This document shows positions 13,601 through 25,423 of a stretch of 64,000 nucleotides of DNA, in pieces (the stretch's first letter is position 1; each line of letters starts with the position of its first letter). This stretch comes from Datura wrightii (lineage: Eukaryota; Streptophyta; Magnoliopsida; Solanales; Solanaceae), in assembly GCA_035772735.1 (NCBI GenBank), contig JASDFA010000006.1, positions 70,944,001 to 71,008,000 of the forward strand, in the 5' to 3' direction. A program made the translations under genes and the position numbers. The notes below the pieces were generated by a model. It was not told the origin of the DNA. It worked only from the letters and a program-made list of their open reading frames with translations, and ran no database searches.

Positions 13601-16600
13601 ATAAAACAAGAAAATTTTAGACCTACCGAGGCTGTTATTCCACATAGACATATAAAAAGAAGAACTTGAAGTAAGCCTCCAAGAACTGCAACTGCTCGAA
13701 CTATACGGAGCTAGATAATACACAAAAATCAGAGTCAACCCACAGTTTATATAGCATAATTCAATAATGGTTGCAGAGTTGTATCACAAAAATGAAAATG
13801 AAATATGTAATGTTCGTTTTTTATTTAGCAAACCTTTGTGGTTGAGAACTCCAGCCCCAAAGCAAAAAGAAGAAAAATTACACCGAACTGAGCCACTGTC
13901 TCAACCTACATGCAGAGCAGGTCGAAAGTGACATAGAACTTGATAAATGAATTAAAAGCAAAGAAGAAAATTACACTAAGTTGATAATTGGCAGCAGATA
14001 ACTTTCATCAATTCAGTTGCTAAAGATCATTGATTTTGTTCTTAATTGAAATTATAGATACCACCAAGTTGAAAAGTTCTTTGGGAATTGCAGTGCCGAT
14101 CATTTTCCATTTTCCACTCATTTAAAACCCATATGATCAGATCAAGCTAACAAAATTGAGATGCTCACTTCAGCAGGCCCAAAATTGTGAAAACAGGTTA
14201 TTTCACATTTCATAAAGTACTACAATCTCAGCTAGAACCTTTGGACTATAGGAAAAACTAACTCCACTGTATTAGGAAAAGAACCCAAACAAATAATAAG
14301 ATCCTTCTAGTAAAAGCTACATACTTGCACCATTTCACTGACAACATTAAAGCCTCCAGGTCCAACAATAGATCCTGCTAGTAGGTATCCAGTTATAACC
14401 TGAGAAATATGAATTAAGAATTAGAAATTTGAATACCTTGCAACTACAAAAGAAGGACTATTGTGCACTTTGGAAAGAAGAAATGTCAGACAATTTCTTT
14501 ATTAGTAATGAAGAAAACTCAGTTAAAGATAGTGATCCAACCGGTTGACCCGCACAAGCAAAGGCAATTCCACCACATGTTGCAGAAACAATGACCACTA
14601 CTAGATCTGATATCAACCTAAACATTACACATGTCAAGCAACAGTGAGCCATACAAATGCTTGTCAATTTCCACATGAATGCAGAAAGCTTACCTCAAGT
14701 CTAACTGTAATACCGGATATTTGGACTTGAAATTAGATATGATAAAGACATTGTCCTGATTAAAGAAAACATCAAACATTACATTCCAAGTATACGGATC
14801 TTCATTTGCAAAAGTCATAACCAACCAATCAACTCATGCACAAAAGCAAACAAAACTAAAAGCTTACCTTCCTGTCTATTAATGTTGGGGTTTCTTCCAC
14901 TCCATGGTCATTATCAAGTTTGAAAACATGATGAAGTTGGAAGGATCTACAAAGTAATTGTACAAAATACGAAAATCATGAATCAAGAAGGAGCTGAACA
15001 TTGTAGAAAGTTAATTTGTGAAAATGTACGAAGTATTTACTTGTCCTCTTTCTTCGTGTCATTTTTCTTGGGCTTAACTCTAGCCACAGTCTCCAACACC
15101 GCCTGAAAAAGAAAGGGATAAAACATTGAAGCATCACATATTCAAACAGCAATAAGCGAGAAAAGAGTATCAGTACAATGGTATAATAGTTATGAAAGAG
15201 AAACACCAATCAGAATGACAGTCATGGTATAAGCAGAATTTAAATATATATCAGCTGATCACTAGGTGAACTAGAAACACACGACAAGTTAAAAAATAGT
15301 AACAAACCTCAGCATAATAAACAGAGGAATGAAACTTATATACCTGAGTAACAGCGGAAAAGACATCATTAAGTTGTTACAAGTTGTAAGATAAGTTATT
15401 AGTTTTATTCTTCAGAACCGGCACAGGACTAACTATGATAACAGATATAAGTGATGAAGCATAACAGAAAGGCTATCTCCCAAACACTTACTAATGGAGA
15501 AAATGACAGGATGGTATTAAGCCAAATAACGAGTCTGTGTGTTCTTTCATTTGTTGAAGCATTATGATAATTTACTTATCCAATATATCATGTTTAAATA
15601 TACTCCCTTGTCATAGGAAATTCTTCAACCTTTCTTTTTATATGACTTTGGTGCCCACCAATTGCTCCGGTAGTTTCTTGTCCTTAGATTTCTGTTATTA
15701 CTTGTTATTGCTTGTACTTTGACTACCATATTATTTTGTTGTAGTTAATATACTATTACTATCTGTTGTTTTTGCTACTATCTACTATTTCATGTACGTC
15801 CGCTACTTTTGTCTGCACTGCTTTAGACAATCTTTCTTGAGTCGAGGGTCTCTCGGAAACAACCTCTCTATCTCTAAGTTAGAGGTAAGGTCCGTGGGAT
15901 TATACTGAGTATGTTGTTATTGTTGTTGTTGTTTGGTGTTCCACCGAGTACCTTATCCTCTCACCAGTATACCAGTAACTCTACACGACAGCTGAAGTAG
16001 ATTGGAACAAGTTACCTTCTTAATGGAATAATTACATATAACAATTCAAATAAAACTTATAACAATCACTTTATAGAATATAATTCACTAGGAGGAGGTG
16101 GAGAGAAAATGTAAGATGTGCACACCTGCTGCTCTGCCACACTATTATTGAAGCTGCCCGCATCATTAGCTGCCAATTAAATAGGAAATATATCCCACAA
16201 TCAGTTAGTAGCTGATCTTTTTCTTCTTTACCAACCTTCAAAAATTGCATATGGTAACTACAAAAGCAGATCTTCATACATATTAATTTTTTTAATAGAT
16301 ACAGCAATTAATGAAACTATATACCAGGTCGCATTCACAAATAAGGTATCTGAAAGAGGAAAGTGAACCCGAGACTCACCGTATTAAACACAACATTCTC
16401 TCAAAATGGAATCTATTCCAAACATATATGCTATGGTTCCTTACTTCAACAGGATAGAGAATCTTTGGTTAGATTATTGATTTATCTTTAAAACATAGTT
16501 TTAACGCTTATAGAGTTGCAAATTTAACTGTGACAATTTCATACTTACCAAGCTCCACACAAGAATTGCAAAATTATGATTAGTTTGTAAAACATTCTGA

Positions 16601-16949
16601 GCAAAAAATAAAAGGAAGTTATATCAACGGTGAAAAATTCAGATCTAGGACATAAACCTTCATCTTTATCATTTTCAGTGAACTCTTTTTCGAGGGCTCG
16701 ATCGATCATATCAGCAAAACTATCCTCTTTAGGCCTACTCCGAGGTCCACTGCTGAATTCACTACCATTAGCATTAGCATTGCCATTAGTATCTCCAGTA
16801 AGCAGGTGATCTGATTCTGGAAGCGCAAATGCAAGTGCCAAAGCAGAAACAAAAGCGAGACAAAGCAGCAATAGTGTAATTGCTGAAATAGTAGAGAGCT
16901 TCACAAATAAGGATGCAAACGGGGAGGATGTTCTCCTCCGAGTACTCAT
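4668..16949 (-). CDS. KEA: KEA4/5/6-type K+ efflux antiporter (CPA2 family), 20 coding exons
   Basis: A K+/H+ antiporter of the CPA2 family. The plant KEA4/5/6 group works in Golgi, trans-Golgi and prevacuolar membranes, where it controls lumenal pH and K+. Coding exons on the minus strand, 5' to 3': 16949-16658, 16169-16126, 15102-15041, 14946-14868, 14755-14694, 14617-14542, 14399-14325, 13905-13834, 13710-13627, 11974-11906, 11815-11738, 11340-11252, 8713-8617, 8245-8192, 7583-7488, 6299-6111, 6022-5945, 5763-5719, 4957-4868, 4754-4668. All phases join: 1,818 nt, 605 codons plus stop, near the usual KEA4-6 length (about 570-600). All introns are GT-AG. The N-terminus is basic, then a hydrophobic signal-like segment (about residues 18-45), then the group-typical ADMIDRALEKEF. 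The Na+/H+ exchanger domain follows, with RLISDLVVVIVSATCGGIAF, GYLLAGSIVGPGGF, FALGLEFSTTK, SSTAVVLKF, TIGTLILQDCAVGLLFALLP, LASVAFCLLVAWCSDKLG, SLELGSFAAGVMIS and MSLAQIGEFAFVLLSRASN. It ends in a short tail without a KTN/TrkA-N domain, as expected for this group. Which of KEA4, 5 or 6 is not resolved. UTRs were not defined. Confidence 0.96.
9309..9359. repeat. Poly-C / poly-A tract in KEA intron 12
   Basis: About 13 C in a row, then a CT/CA-rich spacer, then a run of about 23 A. It lies in the 2.5-kb intron between exons 12 and 13. Tract lengths are unreliable in assemblies. Confidence 0.85.
10683..10862. mobile_element. MITE-like fragment in KEA intron 12
   Basis: This AT-rich stretch contains repeated GTTATAGTGAAATGTTATTATA-type phrasing: short GTTATAG and TTATTATA units on both strands. 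It resembles small non-autonomous elements I associate with Solanaceae introns. The ends and terminal inverted repeats are not clear, so it may be a degraded or partial copy. Recognition is from pattern memory only. Confidence 0.4.
12690..13062 (+). mobile_element. LINE-like coding fragment with 51-bp tandem duplication (KEA intron 9)
   Basis: Plus-strand translation of about 12,700-12,830 gives broken phrases (LLYGNECWTSK, then a decayed MLRWMC-like segment) that resemble the C-terminal part of plant non-LTR reverse transcriptases. Farther on, KRGQGRPRITSKVVV resembles the K/RGRGRPK phrase near the end of the same ORFs. A 51-bp unit starting at 12,931 is repeated at once at 12,982, so KRGQGRPRITSKVVVS appears twice. 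The fragment has several stops and is antisense to the host gene. The assignment rests on residual motifs only. Confidence 0.5.
15654..15931 (+). mobile_element. TS/SolS-type SINE in KEA intron 2
   Basis: The stretch with TTGAGTCGAGGGTCTCTCGG, AACCTCTCTATC, GAGGTAAGGTC and GTGGGATTATACTGAGTATG, ending in TTG repeats, matches the body and (TTG)n tail I know from tobacco TS SINEs and related Solanaceae SINEs. The segment TTTGGTG occurs just before the proposed start (15,647-15,653) and again after the tail (15,932-15,938), a plausible 7-bp target duplication, although the sequence is of low complexity. Relative to the usual family 3' region a central piece appears to be missing. It lies antisense in an intron and does not touch an exon. 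Confidence 0.75.
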
Positions 16950-17077
16950 TGCACAGCGCCGACGGAAAGCAGTAGATGGCGCGGATTAAGAGTGTTTGTG
17001 TGTCGGTTTGTCGCTTTTCACAGGTTGTACAAACTCTACTCGGCAGCAAACGTAACTTAGTACCACACTGTACATTG

Positions 17078-17087
17078 TTTTTTATAT
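17078..17087 (-). promoter_or_regulatory. Candidate TATA box of KEA
   Basis: On the minus strand an ATATAAAA-type sequence lies about 130 bp upstream of the KEA start codon, a reasonable place for a plant core promoter with a short 5' UTR. There is no further support such as a defined transcription start. Confidence 0.3.
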
Positions 17088-17209
17088 TATGTAGAACACA
17101 CACTGACACACCTTCACACTGTGTGTTGAAATGCGAGAGAAGAGGGACATTGATTGAAGTTTGTAGGAATAGACACTTGGAGGATAAGTTAAGAAGTAAC
17201 CATGGTTAG

Positions 17210-20200
17210 ATTTTAACCAGAGGAAACTGAGCACTCACAGACCCAAGCCTCTAGTTGAATTATTTACTGGACAAAAATGAAAGATGACGATCAAGCTTAA
17301 GACAGTTGGGCCTGGGGGATGTTTTCACGTCACCATGTGTAAGTTGCCAATAAAAATTGGTGAATCACTTTTCGCTATGACGATTCCAGTAAGTAACAAA
17401 TTTCAATTTTACAGAATTTAATTCAAGTTGCTAACCTTAAGTTCAGATATATAATGGCTAATGAAGCTTCTTCTTTAGAATTTATTCAGCCATTTGGAAG
17501 TTAATTGGAATCCCCAGTGGATTTTGGCGGATAATTTAGTTTCTGATTCATTACAATTTTTTCTTTTTTGTCGTTTATGTCAATTTTTTTAAAGAAATTT
17601 TTTTTTATACGTAAAATATTTTAAAATGACATAGATCTTTTGAATTTTGTATGATCACCTTTTCAATTTAAGATAAATATTTATTTTATTTTTTAAAAAT
17701 TTCTTGTGAAACTCAAATCATGAAAAATTGGAGGGTGACTTTGGGAAGGAAAATACAAATGTCAACTTATATTAAGCAGCAAAATGTCCTTTTTATTGAT
17801 TAGGACCACCTCATATGTTAATATTATTTTTATATACACGCATAGGACTCTCACCTTTTAAAGCTGTACAATTTCAGGGTGTGTTTCGAAAATACTTTTT
17901 AGTTTTTTCATGGAGTCTGCATTATATTAGGGTGTGCTTGAAAAATAATTTTTAATTTTTTGATGTTTTGATTGGTTAAAATTTTTAAAAAATATTTTTT
18001 TTAGAAAAATAAATTTTTAAAAATGAGAAAAATAATTTATTCAATAAAATTAGGAAAACAAATTTCACAATTGACTTCTTCTACATTGATCGTGTCCTCC
18101 ACATGTTACAACACATCTCATCTTCAGCCTCACCTTTCAATGCACCTCATCTTTACCTCATCCTCGTAGTTTTCATCCCTACCACCTTACACCACCCGTA
18201 CTTCTCATAATATTTATTTAGATTATATATAAATATTTTTAAAATAATATTTTTTTATATATCAAACAAAATATATAAATAAAAAATTTACTTATTTTTT
18301 TTCAAAAATAATTTTTTAGAAAATATTTTTCATGGCAATATTTGTCTTCATAATGAAGACACCTTAATCGAGATTTTATCTCCGTTGGTTATTTTACTGA
18401 ACCAAAATTATCTAGACCTTGGAGGTAATTTAGACCTACACAGTATTTCAAATTCAGCAATCACCTACCCGAATGCTAGGCTTTCATTGTCAAAGAAGGT
18501 GAAGGGATCTCTTGATACATCAAAAGTTATTGACTAAAGTCTATCATGGCTAACTAATATGAAATGAAGTTTCTATGGACATGTTAACGAGGAAATGAGG
18601 TATTTTAATTTTTTATAAAATAAGTAAAAGAAAATAATTTCTTTTAGATATTTTATATATAAAAATTAAAAAAATTATGTATTAAAATAAAATCTCTTAT
18701 AAAAAGATCACGTGTAATCTTCAAAATCAATTCTCTCTTAAGTTATTGACCATGCGATAAATTTAAGTCTATAGTTAACTACTCTCATTTTGGTGAATAT
18801 AATCTGTACAACGGATGCTAATCTAACAGTTAACCAAATAACGACAGACCCTTGTATCCCCAGAGATTATTTATCTTTCTCTTTTTTTTTGAAGGCACAG
18901 AGAGAGGTCAATTTGTTAGCGTAAATCTTCTTAGAGATGCTAATAATAATAATATTTATAATAATAGTCGTAGTAGTGGTTAATAGTACTATATGACAGG
19001 CTAACAGAAGATGGTGAATATAGGTTTATATTCAAGTCATTGCTTACAAGACTTTCTTTTTACTGCCCAGGGACTGTGAACTAGGAATATTTTTACTTTG
19101 TGTGTCCCCTAAATACTAATTATGTTTGTGCTCAAAGAATCAGATTTCTTGAGTAATTATACAAGAAAGTAAATTACGAAATAATAAATTAATATAAATA
19201 TTAAGCATGAAAAGTTCCTTATTCAAGAGAAGCAAAAATCATGATCCGCTTTTGTAGGATTTTCCCTAGGATTTTTCCAACACTTTCACTAAAACTCGAG
19301 CCCAAACTTTCAAGTTTACCACCGCACTTGCAACACCTAAGGAATTATTCCCAACAATACCAACCTCTACTCTCTCTACAATTCTTCTTCATTGACTCTA
19401 CCTTGTTAATGAAGTCCCTTGCAAATAAAAAAACAATACCTACTACAATCAACTAAGAAGGTAAGCAAAATATTATTCTGGATCAATACAAGAAACTAAC
19501 TATTACAACTTCAAGAATTGTATGGATAAATCTTGATAGAAACAGGTTATTTAGTTGTAGCAGCAGCTTCTTCTTCAAGACTCTTTGTGTAAAACTCTTC
19601 TAACTCTTATGCCTCTATCTTTGGTGGTCCAACTTCCAAAGTATAATTCGTGTTGTTTATATAAGAATAAGTAGCTACCTTTCACTTTCTCCACTCCAAC
19701 TTAGAATTAGTTCAAATATTACATGTCTCCAATCCTAGTTTGATTTAGTTTCTTTTTTCACGCATTTAATTTCTCCTATCTTCAAGTTAATTCCATGTGC
19801 ATAATGTATAGTAACTTTACTTGTATAGAATTTCAGTTCCTTGTCAAATTGAATTCTCCGGTATAGTAATTCTCCAAGGATTTCATGTGCAACAACTTCA
19901 TCTTGACAGTCTCCTATTCTGCTCAGAGGAATAGGTTCTTTGATGAGTTACTCAAGCAGTATTGCTGATTTCTTTACTTCTTGAAGATTCATGAGGACCT
20001 GGTTCTTGAATATTTAATTTTCATTCCTTAATCTCATATAAATTGTCTCCTATACATAGTTTGTGAATCATAAAAACATCATATTGTATCACTTCGAAAG
20101 TCGTGTTAGATTAGAACCATTATATTTCGTGAGTTTGACCCCAACTATGATAAATCAGGTGCAAATATGTGATAAAGTCGATATCTAAGCATGTATAGAG

Positions 20201-21058
20201 TGTACAAAGAATTGAGAGTTGAACAGAATCAGAAGAACTTGAGATCCATATGCAGACCAATACGCGACAACAAAATTCCATATATGGTCCGCATAACAAC
20301 CGCATACGGAGTCCAAAGAAAAGGTAAAGTCCCAGGTATTCTATTTTGGTTTGAGGTGTATTTGCGGCGGCAAGCTGTGATATGCGGTCTACATATCAAA
20401 TGCAAATCATGCCCAAATAATAAATTTGTAATAATGACTAGAAATACTCCTTTGTCTGCAAAAAAGAGGCTATGAACTAATGCTATATCACATGGTTATG
20501 ATAGTAGGTATAGAATTTGTATTGGGAGTGATACAGGGCTAAGGATTTCCCTAGCATCAAACCAAATTGAAAGCTAGCAATGGACCAATGCTTCATATAA
20601 GCTCGCACAAGGTCTAACTTCAGACAAGCATACCTCCTTGAGTATAATGATCTAGGTGATGTATTACCTATCGAATTAAATATCTCAAAATCTAATTTCT
20701 AATACATCATGTCATTCATCATTTGGACTTTTCTACAAAGAGATATGACTATTTTACTAAAAGGAGACTTCCATAGAACATAATATGTGGCTGAAAATTG
20801 GTTGCATTTAGCCTCGAAATTGCCAGGAATTCTGCTTCGATATGCTGTAACATCCTAATATTCAGTCGTAGTTACAAGTATTCATATCATTTGCACTTAT
20901 ATTGTGTATTTATTGATTGATCCTAGATCGAATTTATCATATGTGATTCTGTATTCTTCTCTATTTTCAGGTAGAGCCTGAACTTTTGATAGAATCTTTT
21001 TCTGTTATACCCCAGTTGGTGTCCCTATTAATTCTTCTAGAGTTTATAAAAGTAGCAT
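17210..21058. other. Intergenic region, no supported gene
   Basis: Sequence between the KEA 5' end and the first retrotransposon. It includes a (TAA)n-like tract near 18,942-18,965 and low-complexity A/T stretches at 17,930-18,340. A segment at 20,190-20,420 has ATGCGG/CCGCAT phrases like those in some gypsy LTRs. A sequence beginning TGTAACATCC near 20,844 could be a decayed LTR end. None of the short reading frames shows a recognisable domain. Confidence 0.5.
17878..18345. mobile_element. Possible degraded MITE cluster
   Basis: GGGTGTGTTTCGAAAA near 17,878 and GGGTGTGCTTGAAAAA near 17,931 look like two left ends of the same small element type. The stretch ends with AGAAAATATTTTTCATG near 18,317-18,335, a typical mirrored end. 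Terminal inverted repeats and target duplications could not be matched cleanly. Confidence 0.3.
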
Positions 21059-23331
21059 TGTAATACCCCGAAAGTCCCTAAGATTGGAACCGTGGGTTGA
21101 ATAAGAGAAAGCAGGAGAATTTGCACCAGGTCATAGAACGACTCGGCAGGTGACCCGTTAAGCCACTTGATAGATCGTTAAGTGACTCACTAAGTGGTGT
21201 TGTATTAGGAAGTTGCAATGGCAGCGGGCTGAGGAACGACTCGTCATGACACCAAATGAGTCGCTAGTCCCTTGTTGGGAGATGTAGAGTTGGAATCAGG
21301 GGACTCTTTCAGAGGGACTTAACAGGTGGAGGGATGAGTTGTAGTGTCACTTCATGACTTGTTAGGACAACCGTTAGTTGGACAAGGTTGGAAGAAAAAT
21401 GGAAATTTCCAGTGGTGGTAACGAGGGGAGACAATGAATCATTAGAGAACCTAACAACTTGTCATGTCCCTCGTGGTGACTAGCAGTGTCACTTTTTCAA
21501 GCGAATTCGTAAAGGTATTTTCATAATTTCTAAGCTCCTAAGCCCTAGACTGCGTCGTTTTAAGATCTTAAAGAAGTGTACTAAGGGAGTTTAACATATT
21601 CTAATTCATTCAACTCCAATGCATACAAAGTTTAGAAGTTCCTTTTTGAAGATCAAGCTTGAACCCTATCAATTCTTCTCTAATTCTCTTGGACTTTCAA
21701 ACTCAAGTTGAGATTCAGCTTACCCAGGTATGTAGGGATATAAATGGGAGTTCCCTTTCATTCTCATGTCCAAATTTCTCCTCAAGTTCATGAATTCAAG
21801 TTTATGATCTTATGGGGTTTTAACCCAATTTTATGATATGATGGGTTATGGGTCAGTTCCATTTATATTTCAAATTATGTTTTAAGATTCACAGGCATAT
21901 TTTATATATAAATTAATTATAAATTCATGATTTCAAGTTTTAAGAAATTATGCCCTATTATGCAAGTTTTATGAAAAGCCATGTTTATGATTCATGATTT
22001 CAAGTATGACGAGATATCTAGCATGAATGAATGTTTATGAATTATCCATGTATAAATCCATGATTTTGACTTATGAATCCTACTTCAAGTATGCATGATT
22101 TTAAGATATGGGCAAGCCCATACAAGTTAAGTATGTTTTCATGATTTAGCCAAGGCTAATAAGATCATCTTATCATATGTTTTAGAGTCAAGACTTCGAA
22201 TGCAGCTTATGATATGTTTTGGAGTCAAGACTCCCCATGTTCAAATTTTAGACTATGCATGTTATTATGATTTCAGCTTCATTGAAAAATGATGGGAGCA
22301 CTATGCATGTTTTTGAGATTAGTATCTACCACCGAGTAGGCTTGGGATTCCAAGGTTCCCTGGTCTCAAAACTACGCGCCAATGTAGGTTTATATATATT
22401 TACTGGGGCCTGTCAAGAGAGTTTCCCCCACTGGCAAAGGGTCTTCAGCTTGATGTCAATATCATGATAGCGTCCTTAGCCCTGACAAGGCTTTGGAAGG
22501 CTCTGGCCACTTGAGTGTAATAGTTGGGGCATCACGTAAGCTCTATCTTGATGGTGTCAGTTATAACGGTCTCTCATTGTTCCTCATGATTTCAGTTATT
22601 CATGTTCATTACTTATGATATATGTTTTACAGAAGGTTTGACCCAATGATCAATTTACGAGTTTTCACTTATGATTTCAACTATGACAAGTCATATGATT
22701 TCTATTTTAGCTTTAGGTTATTCTATTCTGATATGATATTCAACTTATGACTATACTTGTTTCAGATTCAGATTTCAGCATGCAATCCTTACACTCATGA
22801 TCTTATGATTTATGTTTATATGCATGATTTCAGTTAACATTTACTCAACATGTTTTACTTACCTTGCATTCTAAGTACATTCGAAGTACTGACCACATAT
22901 TTTATGTTGTATGATTTCATGATACAGGTCCGAACGATCAGACTCAGTTCCACTGTTAGTCTAGCTTCCCGTAGCTTAGCTCAGTTTCCCATCATTAGTG
23001 AGTCCTCATCTTCGAGGACCTTCAGTTTAGTGTTGAGTTATGTTATATTCAGTTTCAGACTTTAGTGAGCTAGTTGGAGAATATTGTCCCATCAGCTCAT
23101 CAGACAGTAGTAGTGGCTTATCAGACATTATGTAGATTTTCATCTTTGTTGCGTGTTGACTCTGTTTATGATTGTTATGCTATTCAGACTTCCTCTTATT
23201 TATGTTTAAGTATCAGATTCCGCTTTAATGTATGCTTTTTAGTTGTCATGTTCATGCCATGGGTCGACTTGGAGCCATTGATGGTTCTAGGTCCCGTGTC
23301 TCGATTCGAGGTCCCAGCTTGGATCGTAACA
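21059..23331 (+). repeat. Element 1 5' LTR
   Basis: Begins TGTAATACCCCGAAAGTCCC and ends GGATCGTAACA, directly before the priming site. The length is 2,273 bp, very close to the other Tekay-type LTRs here (2,263-2,319). Its first part matches 28,382-28,634 and its middle part matches 38,895-39,977, which proves that the 3' LTR was split. Confidence 0.93.
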
Positions 23332-23335
23332 AACT

Positions 23336-23348
23336 TGGTATTAGAGCC
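23336..23348 (+). other. Element 1 primer binding site (tRNA-Met type)
   Basis: TGGTATTAGAGCC lies a few bases after the 5' LTR. It differs by one base (C to T) from the TGGTATCAGAGCC priming site used with initiator tRNA-Met, seen intact in element 3. Confidence 0.9.
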
Positions 23349-23540
23349 AGGATTTAAAGTGTCCTAGGGTATCTGAAAGCCCCATTGAGTGGAGTCTTTT
23401 CCATGTGTGTGAGAGCGCGCCACACTTATGGGGGAGAGGTTGCAAGACATTTTAGGAAATTTCCCATCTTTCATGATCCATGTATTGCGATGAAGTACCT
23501 CTCTATCCTTCTAACTCGTGCTATACGCATTTGCAAAAAT

Positions 23541-24612
23541 ATGCCTCCACGCTGATTAAATGGAAGAAGGAATGTTAATGGAAATGGCCATGATAATGGC
23601 AATAGAGATGGGCATCAGCAAGCCCCACCAGTACCAGCCAATCCTATGCCCAAGCAGGTCACTCATGGCGATTTCAGAGTGTCATTTTAGATATTGGCAC
23701 AAGCTATGACCGCTCAGGTCAATCAACAAGCGGTGGCTCATGTCCTTCAGAATGGGAACGTAGCGACGGCTCGAGTTTGAGACTTTCTCAAAATGAATCC
23801 ACCTGAGTTTCTGGGGCCAAAAGTGGATAAGGACCCGCATGAGTTTATTAAGGAGGTGTAGAAGATCACCCAGATTATGGGGGTGACTGGAGAGGAGAGT
23901 ATGGATTTAGCCTCCTATCAGCTGAAGGGGATTGCTTACATATGGTATCGGTAGTGGAAAGACGGTAGGGCAGTTGGAGCAGTTCCCATGAGCTGGGATG
24001 AGTTCGTGACTGCCTTCTTGGATAGGTTCTTCCCTAGAGAGTTGAGGGAGGCGAAGGCGACGAAATTCGTCAACTTGAAGCAGTACCATAGGACTGTCCG
24101 AGAGTATGACCTGGAGTTTACCTGACTCTCCAAGTATGCGCCGAAGATGGTTGTGGATCAGAGGACTCGTATGAGTAGGTTTGTGAACGGAGTATCAGAA
24201 TCGTTGGTCAATGAGTGCAGGACCTCTATGCTGAATAGTGATCTAAACTTCTCACGATTAGTCATATATGTCCAGCAGATAGAGGCGGATCAGATGAAGT
24301 AGAAGGAGAGAGAGTCCAAGAGGTCCAGGATGGGGAGTTACGGACAATTTCAGTAGAGGTCCAGTGGAGGGCATCGTCAGTAGTCTCACCAGAGGTTATT
24401 TCCCCAACGCCATCATTAACCAGTGTTCCATCTAGATTGAGGTGTGATCAAAGTGGTGGGGCATCAGGCTCTAGAGGTCAGGGGAGCCCAGCATTCCAAT
24501 TTGTGACATGGGTGGTAAGAGGCACACCGAAAAGTGCTTAACCAGTTCAGGCGTGTGTTGTGAGTGAGGGAAGCCTAGCTATCTGCTCAGAGATTGCCCT
24601 TCAACTAGACAG
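23541..24612 (+). pseudogene. gag: Element 1 gag, broken
   Basis: Capsid/nucleocapsid polyprotein of the retrotransposon. It starts MPPR and then a stop. Recognisable capsid phrases follow: EFLGPKVDKDPHEFIKEV, GVTGEESMDLASYQLKG and MSWDEFVTAFLDRFFPREL, with many in-frame stops. The nucleocapsid zinc knuckle (about 24,500-24,597) is damaged: its second part reads CCE, stop, GKPSYLLRDC, so one Cys is a stop and the His is Tyr. Element 3 keeps both knuckles, which makes the loss easy to see. Confidence 0.85.
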
Positions 24613-24766
24613 GGCCCTAGTAGAGGTCGTGACTCAGCCACCAGTTCAGCAGCTCCACCAGCACGCTCAACTCAGTAGGCTGCATCCACTAGTGTAGGTG
24701 GTGGTCAGCATCAGAATAGATTTTATGCCCTCTCTATCTCGTCAGGAGTAGGAGGTCTCTCTAGAC

Positions 24767-25423
24767 GTGGTCATTGGTATGTTACTAGTATTTCATCTTG
24801 ATGTGTATGCATCGTTAGATCCAGGGGCTACCTTATATTTTGTGAATCCCTACGTTGCTATTAGTTTTGGATTCAGTCCCGAAATCCTATCAGAACCCTT
24901 CTCAGTCTCTACTCTAGTTGGTGACTCAGTTATAGCTCGACAAGTATACAGAAATTGCCCTATCACAATCTGTCAAAAAGTCACCTCAGTCGACTTAGTA
25001 GAGTTAAATATGACCAATTTTTATGTTATCTTTGGTACGGATTGGTTACATGCATGTTATCCCTCAGTAAATTGTAGAACCCATACGGTAGAGTTTCGAT
25101 TTCTGGGTGGGCCAGTCCTAGAATGGAAGCGTAGTTCAGTTGTGCCTGTAGGACACTTTGTCTCCTATCTCAAGGCCAAAAAGATGATTTCTAAAGGTTT
25201 TGTGTATCATCTAGTTTGGGTTAAAGATGCCATGTCTGAGACCCTGACTCTTCAGTCAATTCCTATAGTGTGCGAGTATCCGGATGTGTTTCCCGATGAT
25301 TTACCAGGAGTCCCTCCTGAGCGAGAGATTAACTTTGTTATCGACCTTCTTTTTGATACGCAACCTATATCCATTCCTCCTTACAGAATGTTTCTAGATG
25401 AGCTAAAGGAGTTGAAAGAATAG
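24767..25423 (+). pseudogene. pol: Element 1 protease and start of RT, broken
   Basis: Aspartic protease region with the active-site phrase LDPGATLYF (LIDPGSTLSYV in element 4), followed by FGTDWLHACYPSVNC and the linker ending in PPYRM that leads into RT. The open frame of 218 codons is closed by TAG at 25,421-25,423, where related elements have Gln in LKEQLKDLLDKGF. This is consistent with CAG to TAG. The translation resumes in the same frame in the RT segment. Confidence 0.85.

Noticed and set aside
16786..17209. Frames of 77-107 codons overlapping KEA exon 1 and its 5' flank
   Set aside because: Shadows of the coding exon and UTR in other frames; the KEA N-terminus explains the sequence.
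19241..19456. 71-codon plus-strand frame at 19.2-19.5 kb
   Set aside because: No domain and no splice or homology support; low-complexity Leu/Pro/Ser content.
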